64,000 nt of DNA from Aquimarina sp. MAR_2010_214 (GTDB lineage Bacteria; Bacteroidota; Bacteroidia; Flavobacteriales; Flavobacteriaceae). Numbering within the stretch: position 1 is the stretch's first letter; the number at the start of each line of letters is the position of its first letter. The DNA lies in contig NZ_PJMS01000001.1 of NCBI RefSeq assembly GCF_002846555.1, forward strand, positions 1,612,001-1,676,000, read 5' to 3'. This document shows positions 9,739 to 17,803 of the stretch, in pieces. A program made the translations under genes and the position numbers. The notes beneath the pieces were generated by a model. The model ran no database searches. It saw nothing but the letters and a program-made list of their open reading frames with translations, and was not told the DNA's origin.

Positions 9739-9906
9739 CTAATTTCTTTTTATTTCTGAGAGGTGATCTTTTGTGTACTGTTCTACAGTTTTATGCAGGT
9801 CTAAAATGTCTTGTTGCGTATATTGTGTCATTGCTGTTTTTGTGTTTTTTTGCCCACAAGAAACAATAGTGACTAATGATAAACTATATAAGAGTATGTA
9901 TTTCAT
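9739..9906 (-). CDS. Small lipoprotein (55 residues)
   Basis: A short reading frame starting MKYILLYSLSLVTIVSCGQK carries a standard lipoprotein signal with Cys17 (IVSC). It is followed by a short polar, probably helical segment (TQQDILDLHKTVEQYTKDHL) ending SEIKRN. I do not recognise the family and there is no enzyme motif. It is the last open frame of the accessory operon running down from VgrG, 56 bases after the preceding membrane-protein gene. The signal peptide and lack of stops support it as a real gene. A role as a small envelope or immunity-type protein is only a guess from the context. Confidence 0.6.
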   Translation of the reverse strand: MKYILLYSLSLVTIVSCGQKNTKTAMTQYTQQDILDLHKTVEQYTKDHLSEIKRN

Positions 9907-9962
9907 TCTTACGTTATAATAATTTAAGGCTCTAGTTTAGTTGTTTTTTCTTTAACAATGGT

Positions 9963-10310
9963 TTATTTCCTATCATGAATTTTACCAATTTTCCACAATC
10001 TATCGGCATAATGCAGACAAAAAGCATAACATGCTATTGAAATAAAAATACCACTGTATAAAATAACCTCGGTAGTCAAGTCTATACCAAGAAGAATGCC
10101 TAATAGTAGTAGGTTTACAAAAGCAGCCATTAATGTGCCTGTAGAAATAGCTCCTAATGTGTTATAGAGCACTTTTATTGGTTTAAGAAAATAACAAAAA
10201 ACACTCAATATAATGCCTAAACTTATATTTCCAAAAGTAAATATTATAACTAATACACCTTTGTGCATATTATGATCTTCAATCCACTTTAAGATATCAT
10301 CTAATCCCAT
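9963..10310 (-). CDS. Small integral membrane protein of unknown function
   Basis: I take the ATG at 10308-10310 (MGLDDILKWIEDHNMHKG), one base after the stop of the upstream gene; the frame extends further only through non-ATG codons. The 115-residue product has about three hydrophobic helices (VLVIIFTFGNISLGIILSVF; GTLMAAFVNLLLLGILLGI; VILYSGIFISIACYAFCL) and a basic C-terminus. I do not recognise a family. It follows the BAM-like membrane gene directly in the VgrG-headed operon, so co-expression is likely. No function can be assigned. Confidence 0.65.
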   Translation of the reverse strand: MGLDDILKWIEDHNMHKGVLVIIFTFGNISLGIILSVFCYFLKPIKVLYNTLGAISTGTLMAAFVNLLLLGILLGIDLTTEVILYSGIFISIACYAFCLHYADRLWKIGKIHDRK

Positions 10311-10311
10311 A

Positions 10312-10995
10312 TTAATTAGAAATAGATTTGTAAATGATAAAACATAGTACACAAATCACTAAAAACAATATAAAAAAGCTTGCTTTTTTTTTCATAAAAG
10401 GAATATCTTCATAAACAAATTCATACAAGGCTTTATCCATTATAACCAGTTCCTTATCTTTTTCGTTTTTTATGATCTCCAAACTACCATCTTTATTCTT
10501 AATGACTGTACCTGTAAGAATATATTCTGTACCGTCTTCTAACAATAAATTTTCTACGTCAAGTAACGTTCTGGATAGTTTTTTTTCTGTTCTATTTACA
10601 TTTATTTGTATAGAAATGCCTCTAGCATTTACTTTTATTTTCCCTGTAGAATCTTCGATATAGAAATCAGTACTTTTAGATTCAGTTCTATAAGTTCTCC
10701 ATTTTTTTCTTCCTTTCGCTCTTCTTATTCCACCGTAACGATAGGATAATTGGCTATAACTATAACCAATACATTTAGTTTCTGTTATAGGTGACCCTAT
10801 CTTATCAATAGCTAGTATACGTCCTTTTATCTTACATAATCCATTAGGTGATTCACTTATTTTAGAAACCTCAAGAGTTTCGATAGTACTTGGTTTTTTC
10901 TTTTTAAGAACACCGTATAAGATCATACCTCCGATCAAAACAAAAAACAAAACATCAGAAGTATCAATGTCGAAGGATAAAAAAGGAAATAGCAT
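10312..10995 (-). CDS. Membrane protein resembling the BAM (GIDE/MULAN-type) domain
   Basis: 227 residues. A membrane helix near the N-terminus (LFFVLIGGMILYGVL) is followed by a soluble region of about 150 residues (GLCKIKGRILAIDKIGSPIT, then a Tyr-rich SYSQLSYRYGG, DFYIEDSTGKIKVNARG and YILTGTVIKNKDGSLEI), then a second C-terminal helix (FFILFLVICVLCFIIY). The order GRI-, then a conserved C-x-Y, then IED-TG-I-V- resembles the 'beside a membrane' domain of the human ligase MUL1 and its bacterial relatives. This is recognition from memory and needs a profile search. The start lies inside the remnant of a fourth lipoprotein paralogue in another frame (10964-11134), so the junction is a recombination scar and the native 5' end may have been lost. 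Confidence 0.6.
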   Translation of the reverse strand: MLFPFLSFDIDTSDVLFFVLIGGMILYGVLKKKKPSTIETLEVSKISESPNGLCKIKGRILAIDKIGSPITETKCIGYSYSQLSYRYGGIRRAKGRKKWRTYRTESKSTDFYIEDSTGKIKVNARGISIQINVNRTEKKLSRTLLDVENLLLEDGTEYILTGTVIKNKDGSLEIIKNEKDKELVIMDKALYEFVYEDIPFMKKKASFFILFLVICVLCFIIYKSISN

Positions 10996-11134
10996 CTACG
11001 ATATTTTTAGAAGTAATATCTTGTATGTTAATTTGATCTGTTACTGCCATAGGTTGTGCTTGTTTTTTATGATCAGATGTAGTAACACATGCCAATACCA
11101 AAAAACAAGTACACCAAACCTTTATAATCCCCAC
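10964..11134 (-). pseudogene. Truncated fourth copy of the tandem lipoprotein family
   Basis: From a GTG at 11132-11134 the minus strand reads MGIIKVWCTCFLVLACVTTS, then DHKKQAQPMAVTDQINIQDI, nearly the same as the N-termini of the complete copies at 11151-12185 and 12185-13238. Similarity ends near residue 49 and the frame stops at 10964. The GTG stands where the sister copies have ATG. It overlaps the TAG that would end the neighbouring copy if its poly-G tract were in frame (TAGTG, as TAATG elsewhere). A 56-residue secreted peptide could still be made. The next gene starts inside it in another frame. Confidence 0.8.
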
Positions 11135-11150
11135 TATGCTTTCCTTAGTT

Positions 11151-12185
11151 TTAGGTTTCGTTTGCTAAATTTTTGTTTAGGGCAATACAAGTAGAGACCA
11201 TAAAACATTGCTTTTTTTCTATTATTTTTTTTATATAAGATCCATGCCGAACTTTTATTTCGTAACCTTGTATCAATAGGATTCTTATGACGTAATTGAC
11301 AACCCCCCCCCTTGAATAAAATATCAATTCATAATTAGTTATTGGTTGCGTTTCAATAGATGGGTTATCTAATAAATTTAAATCTTCATTCCACAATTCT
11401 TGTATTTCAGTTTTACTTCTATAATATGTCTGTGACCGAATTAAATAAGAATGAAAAAGTTTTTGTGCGATATAATCCTTATTTCCTTTTTGAAACTCGT
11501 TTAAAAAAGTTTGATAATACTTCAACGCTTCTTCTTCCAGATAGGCTGGTTTTACTTTTCGTAAATCTGCCGCATTCCCCCAGGAGTTCTCACTCAGATC
11601 ATAAGGTACCTTTGCGGTAAACTCAAAACTATATTCATAAAAAGGAAGACCGCTACCTGTAAATACTTCGCCTTCAGCATCTGTAGTAGGGCTACGGTGT
11701 TTCATGACCTCGTGCTCATCATCAAAGTCCATCTCACTTTGCTTATCGATCTGGGTTACCGTGATGCTTACCGCAGAGGCATCACCCAGTTGGGTTATGG
11801 TCTCCCCATGCTCATATTCTTCTTTGATCAAATCCCCCACAGGATACATACGTACCGTAACGGTTTGTGTTCCTGATTTTAAAATTTTACTATTAATCCG
11901 TAATGGGCTCGCCAAATTCGATAATTCATAACTTTTATATACAGGAAAATCATTTACTAATACTTCTATTAAGCAGTTTGCTTTGCCAATACGTAAATAG
12001 TACATGGGTTCTTCTTTATACTGTTGTACCTTAGCATGAATAGCTTCTACAATATTGTCTGAGGTGATGTCTTGTATGTTAATTTGATCTGTTACTGCCA
12101 TGGGTTGTGTTTGTTTTTTATGATCTAGTGCAGTAACACAAGACAATACCGAAAAATAAGTACACCAAACCTTTATAACCCCCAT
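11151..12185 (-). CDS. Tandem lipoprotein family, copy A (poly-G tract, OFF frame)
   Basis: 344 residues as read. A hydrophobic signal with a possible lipobox (VLSC, Cys16) is followed by PMAVTDQINIQDITSDNIVE and a beta-rich domain almost identical in copies A-C up to about residue 200. A more divergent helical part follows (YLEEEALKYYQTFLNEFQ). At about residue 292 the gene crosses 9 consecutive G. In this state it leaves the shared C-terminal frame and runs to an unrelated tail (NYVIRILLIQGYE...) stopping at 11151. With 10 (or 7) G it would give the common C-terminus (CQLRHKNP... to FYGLYLYCPK...) and stop at 11134. I do not recognise the family. The location directly after a candidate effector gene suggests an immunity or accessory role. 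Confidence 0.75.
   Translation of the reverse strand: MGVIKVWCTYFSVLSCVTALDHKKQTQPMAVTDQINIQDITSDNIVEAIHAKVQQYKEEPMYYLRIGKANCLIEVLVNDFPVYKSYELSNLASPLRINSKILKSGTQTVTVRMYPVGDLIKEEYEHGETITQLGDASAVSITVTQIDKQSEMDFDDEHEVMKHRSPTTDAEGEVFTGSGLPFYEYSFEFTAKVPYDLSENSWGNAADLRKVKPAYLEEEALKYYQTFLNEFQKGNKDYIAQKLFHSYLIRSQTYYRSKTEIQELWNEDLNLLDNPSIETQPITNYELIFYSRGGVVNYVIRILLIQGYEIKVRHGSYIKKIIEKKQCFMVSTCIALNKNLANET
11303..11311. repeat. Poly-G/C tract, 9 bases (copy A)
   Basis: Nine C on the plus strand (G in the coding strand), located at the codons for the Gly-rich segment shared by all three paralogues. A tract this long in an AT-rich genome is a classic slipped-strand hotspot. Frame restoration needs 10 or 7. 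Confidence 0.9.
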
Positions 12186-13238
12186 TACGCCATTTTTAGT
12201 TTTAGATTTCGTTTCTTAAAATCTTTTTTTGGGCAATATAGATAGAGACCAAAGAAGTTTCCTCTTTCCACCCCATCTCTTGTATATTTTACCCAACCTG
12301 CACATTTATTCCTGTAAAATAAATCTTCCTTTGTCTTAAGACGTAAATAAACAACCCCCCCCTCCTGCATACAACACCAGTTCATAATCTTTAATAGGTT
12401 GAGGTTCGATACTAGGGTTATTTAACAACTCTAATTCTTCATCCCACATTTCTTGTATTTCATCTTTGCTATGGTAATAGGTTTGAGCCTGAACAGATAG
12501 AGATTCAAAGTACATTTTGGCGATATAATCCTTATTTCCTTTTTTAAACTCTTGTAAAAATGTACGATAATAGGTAAGAGCTTCCTCTTCTAGATAGGTT
12601 GGTTTCAGCTGTTGTAAATCCGCAGCATTACCCCAGGAGTTCTCACTCAAATCATAGGGTACTTCTGCGGTAAACTCAAAACTATATTCGTAAAAAGGAA
12701 GACCGCTACCTGCAAATACTTCACCTTCGGCATCTGTAGTAGGGCTACGGTGTTTCATCACCTCATGTTCATCATCAAAATCCATCTCACTTTGCTTATC
12801 GATCTGGGTTACTGTGATGCTTACCGCAGAGGCATCGCCTAGTTGGGTTATGGTCTCCCCATATTCATATTCTTCTTTGATCAAATCCCCTACAGGATAC
12901 ATACGTACCGTAACGGTTTGGATTCCTGATTTTAGAATCGAACTATTAATCCGTAAAGGACTTGCCAAATTCGATAATTCATAACTTTTATAAACAGGCA
13001 TATCATTTACCAACACTTCTATAAGGCAGTTTACTTTGCCAATACGTAAATAGTACATGGGTTCTTCTTTATACTGTTGTACCTTAGCATGAATAGCCTC
13101 TACAATATTGTCTGAGGTGATGTCTTGTATGTTGATTTGATCTGTTACTGCCATGGGTTGTGTTTGTTTTTTATGATCTAGTGCAGTAACACAAGACAAT
13201 ACCGAAAAATAAGTACACCAAACCTTTATAACCCCCAT
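12185..13238 (-). CDS. Tandem lipoprotein family, copy B (poly-G tract, OFF frame)
   Basis: The start MGVIKVWCTYFSVLSC and most of the first 200 residues match copy A. The gene crosses 8 consecutive G at about residue 292. As read, translation stops at 12336 after 300 residues (tail GGGGCLFTS). Beyond the tract the common C-terminal region is intact in another frame (VVYLRLKTKEDLFYRNKC, then a tail ending NLKLKMA) and ends at 12185, sharing one base with the ATG of copy A (TAATG). With 10 or 7 G the whole span reads as one protein of about 350 residues, so I give the full extent as one gene. Its ATG likewise overlaps the stop of copy C at 13238. No known family recognised. A sequencing error in the tract is the main alternative. 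Confidence 0.72.
12355..12362. repeat. Poly-G/C tract, 8 bases (copy B)
   Basis: Eight C on the plus strand inside copy B, at the equivalent position to the tracts of copies A and C. The gene is out of frame at this length. Confidence 0.9.
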
Positions 13239-14305
13239 TACGCCATTTTTAATTTTAGATTTCGTTTTTTAAATTCTTTTTTTGGGCAATATAGATAGAG
13301 ACCATAAAACATCGCTTTTTTTCTACCATCTCTTTTATATAAAAACCAAGCCGAACTTTTATTTCTTAACCTTTTGTCACTAGGGTTCTTATGACGTAAT
13401 TGACAAACCCCCCCCCCAGCATACAACACTAGTTCATAATCTTTTATAGGTTGAGGTTCTATAGTAGGGTTATTTAATAACTCTAACTCTTCATCCCACA
13501 TTTCTTTAGTTTCATCTTTACTGTTATAATAGGTTTGGGCCTGTCTGAATATAGATTCAAAATACATTTTAGCAATATAATCCTTATTTCCTTTTTTAAA
13601 CTCTTGTAAAAATGTACGATAATAAGTAAGGGCTTCCTCTTCTAGATATTGCTGTTTTACCACTTTCAAATCAGCAGCATTGCCCCAGGAGTTCTCACTA
13701 AGGTCATAGGGCACCTCTGCCTCAAACTCAAAACTATATTCATAAAAAGGAAGGCCGCTACCTGCAAATACTTCGCCCTCGGTATCTGTAGTAGGGCTAT
13801 GGTGTTTCATGACCTCGTGCTCATCATCAAAGTCCATCTCACTTTGCTTATCGATCTGGGTTACCGTGATGCTTACTGCAGAGGCATCGCCTAGTTGGGT
13901 TATGGTCTCCCCATGCTCATATTCTTCTTTGATCAAATCCCCCACAGGATACATACGTACCGTAACGGTTTGTGTTCCTGATTTTAAAATCTTACTATTA
14001 ATCCGTAGTGGACTCGCTAAATTCGATAATTCATAGCTTTTATATGCAGGGAAATCATTTACTAAGATTTCTATGAGACAGTTTGCTTTGCCAATACGCA
14101 AGTAATACATTGGTTCTTCTTTATACCGTTGTACTTTGGCATGAATAGCTTCTACAATATTGTCTGAGGTAATGTCTTGTATGTTAATTTGATCTGTTAC
14201 TGCCATGGGGTGTGCTTGTTTTTTTACTGTCGATGATTGTGGACCGTTGTTGGTTTGTTTACAGGCGACTAAGCCAATGATTAACGCGAATGCTATTATT
14301 TTCAT
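13238..14305 (-). CDS. Tandem lipoprotein family, copy C (poly-G tract, ON frame)
   Basis: 355 residues and the only copy intact as read. Its N-terminus differs from the others: MKIIAFALIIGLVACKQTNN is a canonical lipoprotein signal (LVAC, Cys15). After KKQAHPMAVTDQINIQDIT it is nearly the same as copies A and B. Ten G around residues 297-299 (YAGGGVCQLRHK) keep it in frame into the C-terminal block (RLRNKSSAWFLYKRDGRKKA... to KLKMA). The ATG lies two bases after the stop of the 966-residue candidate effector, which is the tight spacing expected of an effector followed by its immunity gene. A periplasmic or outer-membrane lipoprotein next to a membrane-active effector fits this idea, but function is an inference. 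No database family recognised. Confidence 0.78.
   Translation of the reverse strand: MKIIAFALIIGLVACKQTNNGPQSSTVKKQAHPMAVTDQINIQDITSDNIVEAIHAKVQRYKEEPMYYLRIGKANCLIEILVNDFPAYKSYELSNLASPLRINSKILKSGTQTVTVRMYPVGDLIKEEYEHGETITQLGDASAVSITVTQIDKQSEMDFDDEHEVMKHHSPTTDTEGEVFAGSGLPFYEYSFEFEAEVPYDLSENSWGNAADLKVVKQQYLEEEALTYYRTFLQEFKKGNKDYIAKMYFESIFRQAQTYYNSKDETKEMWDEELELLNNPTIEPQPIKDYELVLYAGGGVCQLRHKNPSDKRLRNKSSAWFLYKRDGRKKAMFYGLYLYCPKKEFKKRNLKLKMA
13408..13417. repeat. Poly-G/C tract, 10 bases (copy C)
   Basis: Ten C on the plus strand inside copy C. At this length the shared C-terminus is in frame. Confidence 0.9.
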
Positions 14306-14307
14306 AA

Positions 14308-17208
14308 TTATATTCCTTTTGTGAGATCTTCTTGTTTAAAGAGGTATACTTTTTTACTTTCGATATCAAAGGGCTCCATAAGTACCAGTTGTGGGTTTTC
14401 TCCCTTTAATTCAAAACTTTTTTTATCTTTATTCTCACTATTTTTTTCTTCTTCATCCTCCCAATCATTCTCATCCTTCTCATCTTTCTTTAAACTATAT
14501 GAATACCTTCCTGCAATACCCGAAAAGTGGGTGATATCCTGGTAGTAGGGATTAAGGTCATTATCGATACCGTATTTTCGTTCAAAGGATATCCCCCCTT
14601 GTAGCATGGCTTCTACATTACCATCCACGCCCATACGTGTTTTTGCCTGCCCTTTTTTATAATCACTTTCTTTTACCCCTAGCCATTCTGGGATATAGGG
14701 TTCTATCCAATCGGTTGTAAAGGTAAACTTACTATTTACCTTTACAAAAGCAAAGGCATCGATGCTTTTTTTTCGGCTATAGGATACCGTTTTTTTATTA
14801 TTATCTAAACTACTGGTTGCTATTTCGCCACTGGGTAGTTTGTTTTTCATTTCTATAACAGGTATGCCATCATCTGGGATATTAAAATCTACTGTAAACT
14901 GGGCTTTGTATACTCCTTCTATAGATAAGTAATATTCTAGTTCTTGCCCCAATTCTTTAGCATATTTTTTTGCTTTATCTGCAAGATTATTTTCCATCCT
15001 GTTTAAGATAATGATAATATCGCCAGGGCTTATAAGTTTACGGTGTCCTTTTTTATTAAGGGCTTTGGCTCCTTTTATACCGCTAGATACCACATTCTTA
15101 CCCTTGCTTCGCTCGATTTTAAAAGCACGCTTAGCAAGCTCTTTGTTATTTTTAAAGCGTTTTAATCGTTTAAACTTTCCCCACCAACCAATACCAGTTC
15201 TTGCCATGGAAAATATGCTACTTACCCCTGTAACGGTTAATATGGTATCCCCGATATGTCCTTCTATCCTTGCCATAAGCCCAAATATAGGGTTGGCACT
15301 AAGTTTTAGTTCATAATTATAACCACTACTACCATCAGGATACACCTTATATCCTTTACCGATCGAGCGTGTAATAATCGGCCATGCGACTTCAAAAACG
15401 CTATGTTCGGTTTTGCGTTCGATTTTATCATAAACATCTTCTATTCTCTGAATTGCTTTGGCTCCTCTAATTGTCTTTGCACTCACTTTAAAACCAAGTC
15501 TAGCTGCCGCCGATGATCCTCCCGAAAAGATGAGTATCAGAATATCTACAATAACGATTATTGCTATAATAACACTAAATATAACATTACCTATTTGTGG
15601 GTAGCGATCTGTATACGAGATGATTTCTCTATTTTCTCCATCTTCATTGTAATACGTATGTATACCTATACCCATACACGATCCTAAGCCTTTGATATAA
15701 TCAAGCATAACACTCGCTATAAATTCTTTAATCGAACTAAAGGGGGCTACAGAAGGAATATAGGGTAGTATAAAAAAACCGCTTATTTTTTCTATTTCTG
15801 GTCTATATTTTTCTATAAGATTATCAATCCCTTTATGTAAGGTAATGGCATCAATCTCTCTAAAATACATCTCTTTTTTGTGGGCAATTTCTAACGCATC
15901 CGGTTTTTTTTCTAATTGCGAAGGGTCTAGCATGAGCTGAAAATGCGCAGCCCAAGCTATATCTGGAGCTATTTCTACCGCTACGTTTTTTGCATACCGA
16001 CAGGTCTCTATAGGGATCGATAACTCTGTAGTATTGGGGGGTATAAAATAGTCCCACAAAAAATCTAGATAGTTAGATTGTTTAACTTTTTGATTATCAT
16101 CTAGATATTTATAGGGATAATATGGGGTAAAAGATACCTTGTTTCCTTCGTATTGAGTAATGTATTTTTCTGGAATTTCTTCTATATTAATAATTCGTTT
16201 AGAATGGGCTTCTTCGCCACGTTCTACAGCAGAACATTTAGTGTCTTCATTATGTCCAGACACCTCGATTACCAAAGGTTTTTTATGAGCACCTACTTGA
16301 ACCGCTATATTAGGTTGTCTATGAGGAGTGTCTGTAGATTGATCGCTTTCTTCAAAAATAGTAACGGTAGGTTGTTCTGCAAAGGTATAAGAGATCGTTT
16401 GATATTTACAAGGCTCGTATCGTTGCGTGAAATAAGGATCTGTACCTACGGTTACATTCATTAAAGTTTCGGGTACTACCAGCGGTTCTCTGCTTATTTT
16501 TTTGCCATCTATGGTTAACAGGTTATTTTGTTCTTTACCATTATAAATGACTCTTGTACCATCGTGTCCTAAATACGAAATAATAAGATATGTTTTTTTG
16601 ACTACACTAAAAAAGATGTGATGACGAGCATGCCATTTTTTATTTAATTCTATATTATAAAGACTACGATCTTTTGTTGCTGTAAAATGATCTATAATTT
16701 GATCATTATCCTCTAAGCATACATCTACTGTTAATGGAATGCCCTGAATCGCTTCTCCATTGAGTTCAATACCTACAAATGTGTTGAATTTTGTTTCGGT
16801 AATGGTATCTAATGTATCGGGGTCAACCCAAGATGCTTCTGTGATACGTGGAGTAGCCACCAATTCTATACGTACTGTGTCTACAATACCTTTATAAAGG
16901 TGTACAACCTGTATGTCTATATATGAAGGTGCATCATGAGCGCCTGCTTGCTCTTTATAGAGTTTTAATTCTGCTTTTTGCCCACCAGTATAATCATCCT
17001 CATCCACACGAATATTATTTTCGATAATAACCCATTCTATCTGTTCAAAAAGTGAAGGATCATTTTTAATATAGGCATCTGTAATCTCTAGATGTATGGT
17101 AGCCGAACTAATCGTATCAAAATCTAGGCGTAGTGTATTGTTTTCAACAACTTGATCCTGATAGGTGGTAATTACTTGAAAGTTATGTTGTTTATTTGAT
17201 GATTTCAT
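14308..17208 (-). CDS. Large VgrG/PAAR-linked membrane protein, candidate type VI effector
   Basis: 966 residues from the ATG at 17206-17208 (MKSSNKQHNFQVITTYQDQ); the frame extends 6 codons only by a TTG. The first 450 residues are beta-rich, as in Ig-like or carrier modules (IELVATPRITEASWVDPDTL and GIELNGEAIQGIPLTVDV). One strong hydrophobic segment lies at about 540-564 (VIFSVIIAIIVIVDILILIF), followed by a Gly/Ala-rich stretch and basic helices. A beta-rich tail with an acidic, highly charged loop (about 907-930) closes it. There is no signal peptide. I do not recognise a catalytic motif. Position directly after a DUF4280 PAAR-like gene and before tandem lipoproteins is typical of a type VI effector with immunity genes. 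A membrane-inserting or pore-forming effector is my inference; a structural carrier is possible. Confidence 0.7.
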   Translation of the reverse strand: MKSSNKQHNFQVITTYQDQVVENNTLRLDFDTISSATIHLEITDAYIKNDPSLFEQIEWVIIENNIRVDEDDYTGGQKAELKLYKEQAGAHDAPSYIDIQVVHLYKGIVDTVRIELVATPRITEASWVDPDTLDTITETKFNTFVGIELNGEAIQGIPLTVDVCLEDNDQIIDHFTATKDRSLYNIELNKKWHARHHIFFSVVKKTYLIISYLGHDGTRVIYNGKEQNNLLTIDGKKISREPLVVPETLMNVTVGTDPYFTQRYEPCKYQTISYTFAEQPTVTIFEESDQSTDTPHRQPNIAVQVGAHKKPLVIEVSGHNEDTKCSAVERGEEAHSKRIINIEEIPEKYITQYEGNKVSFTPYYPYKYLDDNQKVKQSNYLDFLWDYFIPPNTTELSIPIETCRYAKNVAVEIAPDIAWAAHFQLMLDPSQLEKKPDALEIAHKKEMYFREIDAITLHKGIDNLIEKYRPEIEKISGFFILPYIPSVAPFSSIKEFIASVMLDYIKGLGSCMGIGIHTYYNEDGENREIISYTDRYPQIGNVIFSVIIAIIVIVDILILIFSGGSSAAARLGFKVSAKTIRGAKAIQRIEDVYDKIERKTEHSVFEVAWPIITRSIGKGYKVYPDGSSGYNYELKLSANPIFGLMARIEGHIGDTILTVTGVSSIFSMARTGIGWWGKFKRLKRFKNNKELAKRAFKIERSKGKNVVSSGIKGAKALNKKGHRKLISPGDIIIILNRMENNLADKAKKYAKELGQELEYYLSIEGVYKAQFTVDFNIPDDGIPVIEMKNKLPSGEIATSSLDNNKKTVSYSRKKSIDAFAFVKVNSKFTFTTDWIEPYIPEWLGVKESDYKKGQAKTRMGVDGNVEAMLQGGISFERKYGIDNDLNPYYQDITHFSGIAGRYSYSLKKDEKDENDWEDEEEKNSENKDKKSFELKGENPQLVLMEPFDIESKKVYLFKQEDLTKGI

Positions 17209-17298
17209 ACCCTTGATTTTAAGCAAATTGGTTGCAGTGATCTTGTGTTTTTTCTATTCTTATTAATTGATATTGAGTTTTCAATACATATAAATACG

Positions 17299-17793
17299 TT
17301 ATATAACCCGAAACTCGAGTTCTTTTTTTGCTGATTTGGTATTAGCTGTGGGTATAGGATTAAGTTGTTGTACAATAGTTTGGTCTTCGGGTGTTTCTTC
17401 AAAATTACTAGCACCAGGCACCGCTACTTGTCCATGCATGATAATGCTTACACAAGGTGAGCCTGCTATTGCGCAAGTAGCTTTACTACTTTCTAACAAT
17501 GGATATCCTCCGTTTTCAACAATTTGCACTTTGTCATAAAACCCATCCCAAGCAGTAATCATGGGCTGACAAGGTTTAAAACTACTCCCTGTAGGTTGTA
17601 ATTTGCATTGCCCAAAAGTGTTCGCTGTAAATGGTTGCCCTAGTTCCATATGGGTGGCAATTAGTTTTTGTGCTCCATTGGTATCATTGATATAATGTTT
17701 TTTCTGAGTGCTTACTTGTAGGATGTCTGGAAAATCTCCAAACTGACAATTACATTGTGCACTGTGACAGACTAAATGTTCTTTCTTGCTCAT
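17299..17793 (-). CDS. DUF4280 PAAR-like spike-tip protein
   Basis: 164 residues. The N-terminal part (MSKKEHLVCHSAQCNCQFGD) and the spaced Cys/Gly pattern (FGQCKLQPTG; SSFKPCQPMI; TCAIAGSPCVSIIMHGQV) match the DUF4280 family, whose members are PAAR-like proteins that cap VgrG spikes and carry effectors. It lacks a signal peptide, as expected for a cytoplasmically loaded spike part. It lies 10 bases after the 300-residue unknown gene and 90 bases before the large candidate effector, and so probably binds one of them. Residues after about 130 are a linker without motif. The assignment is from memory of the family pattern and fits the VgrG upstream. Confidence 0.8.
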   Translation of the reverse strand: MSKKEHLVCHSAQCNCQFGDFPDILQVSTQKKHYINDTNGAQKLIATHMELGQPFTANTFGQCKLQPTGSSFKPCQPMITAWDGFYDKVQIVENGGYPLLESSKATCAIAGSPCVSIIMHGQVAVPGASNFEETPEDQTIVQQLNPIPTANTKSAKKELEFRVI

Positions 17794-17803
17794 ATAAATT
17801 GGT

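Noticed and set aside
12185..12385. Separate small gene encoding a 66-residue protein
   Set aside because: It is the 3' part of copy B in the frame beyond the poly-G tract, not an independent gene; its apparent ATG lies within the shared coding region.
11303..13417. Treating the poly-G frameshifts as plain pseudogenes
   Set aside because: The downstream frames are intact and conserved in all copies, which decay would not keep; yet homopolymer sequencing error remains possible and is stated in the findings.
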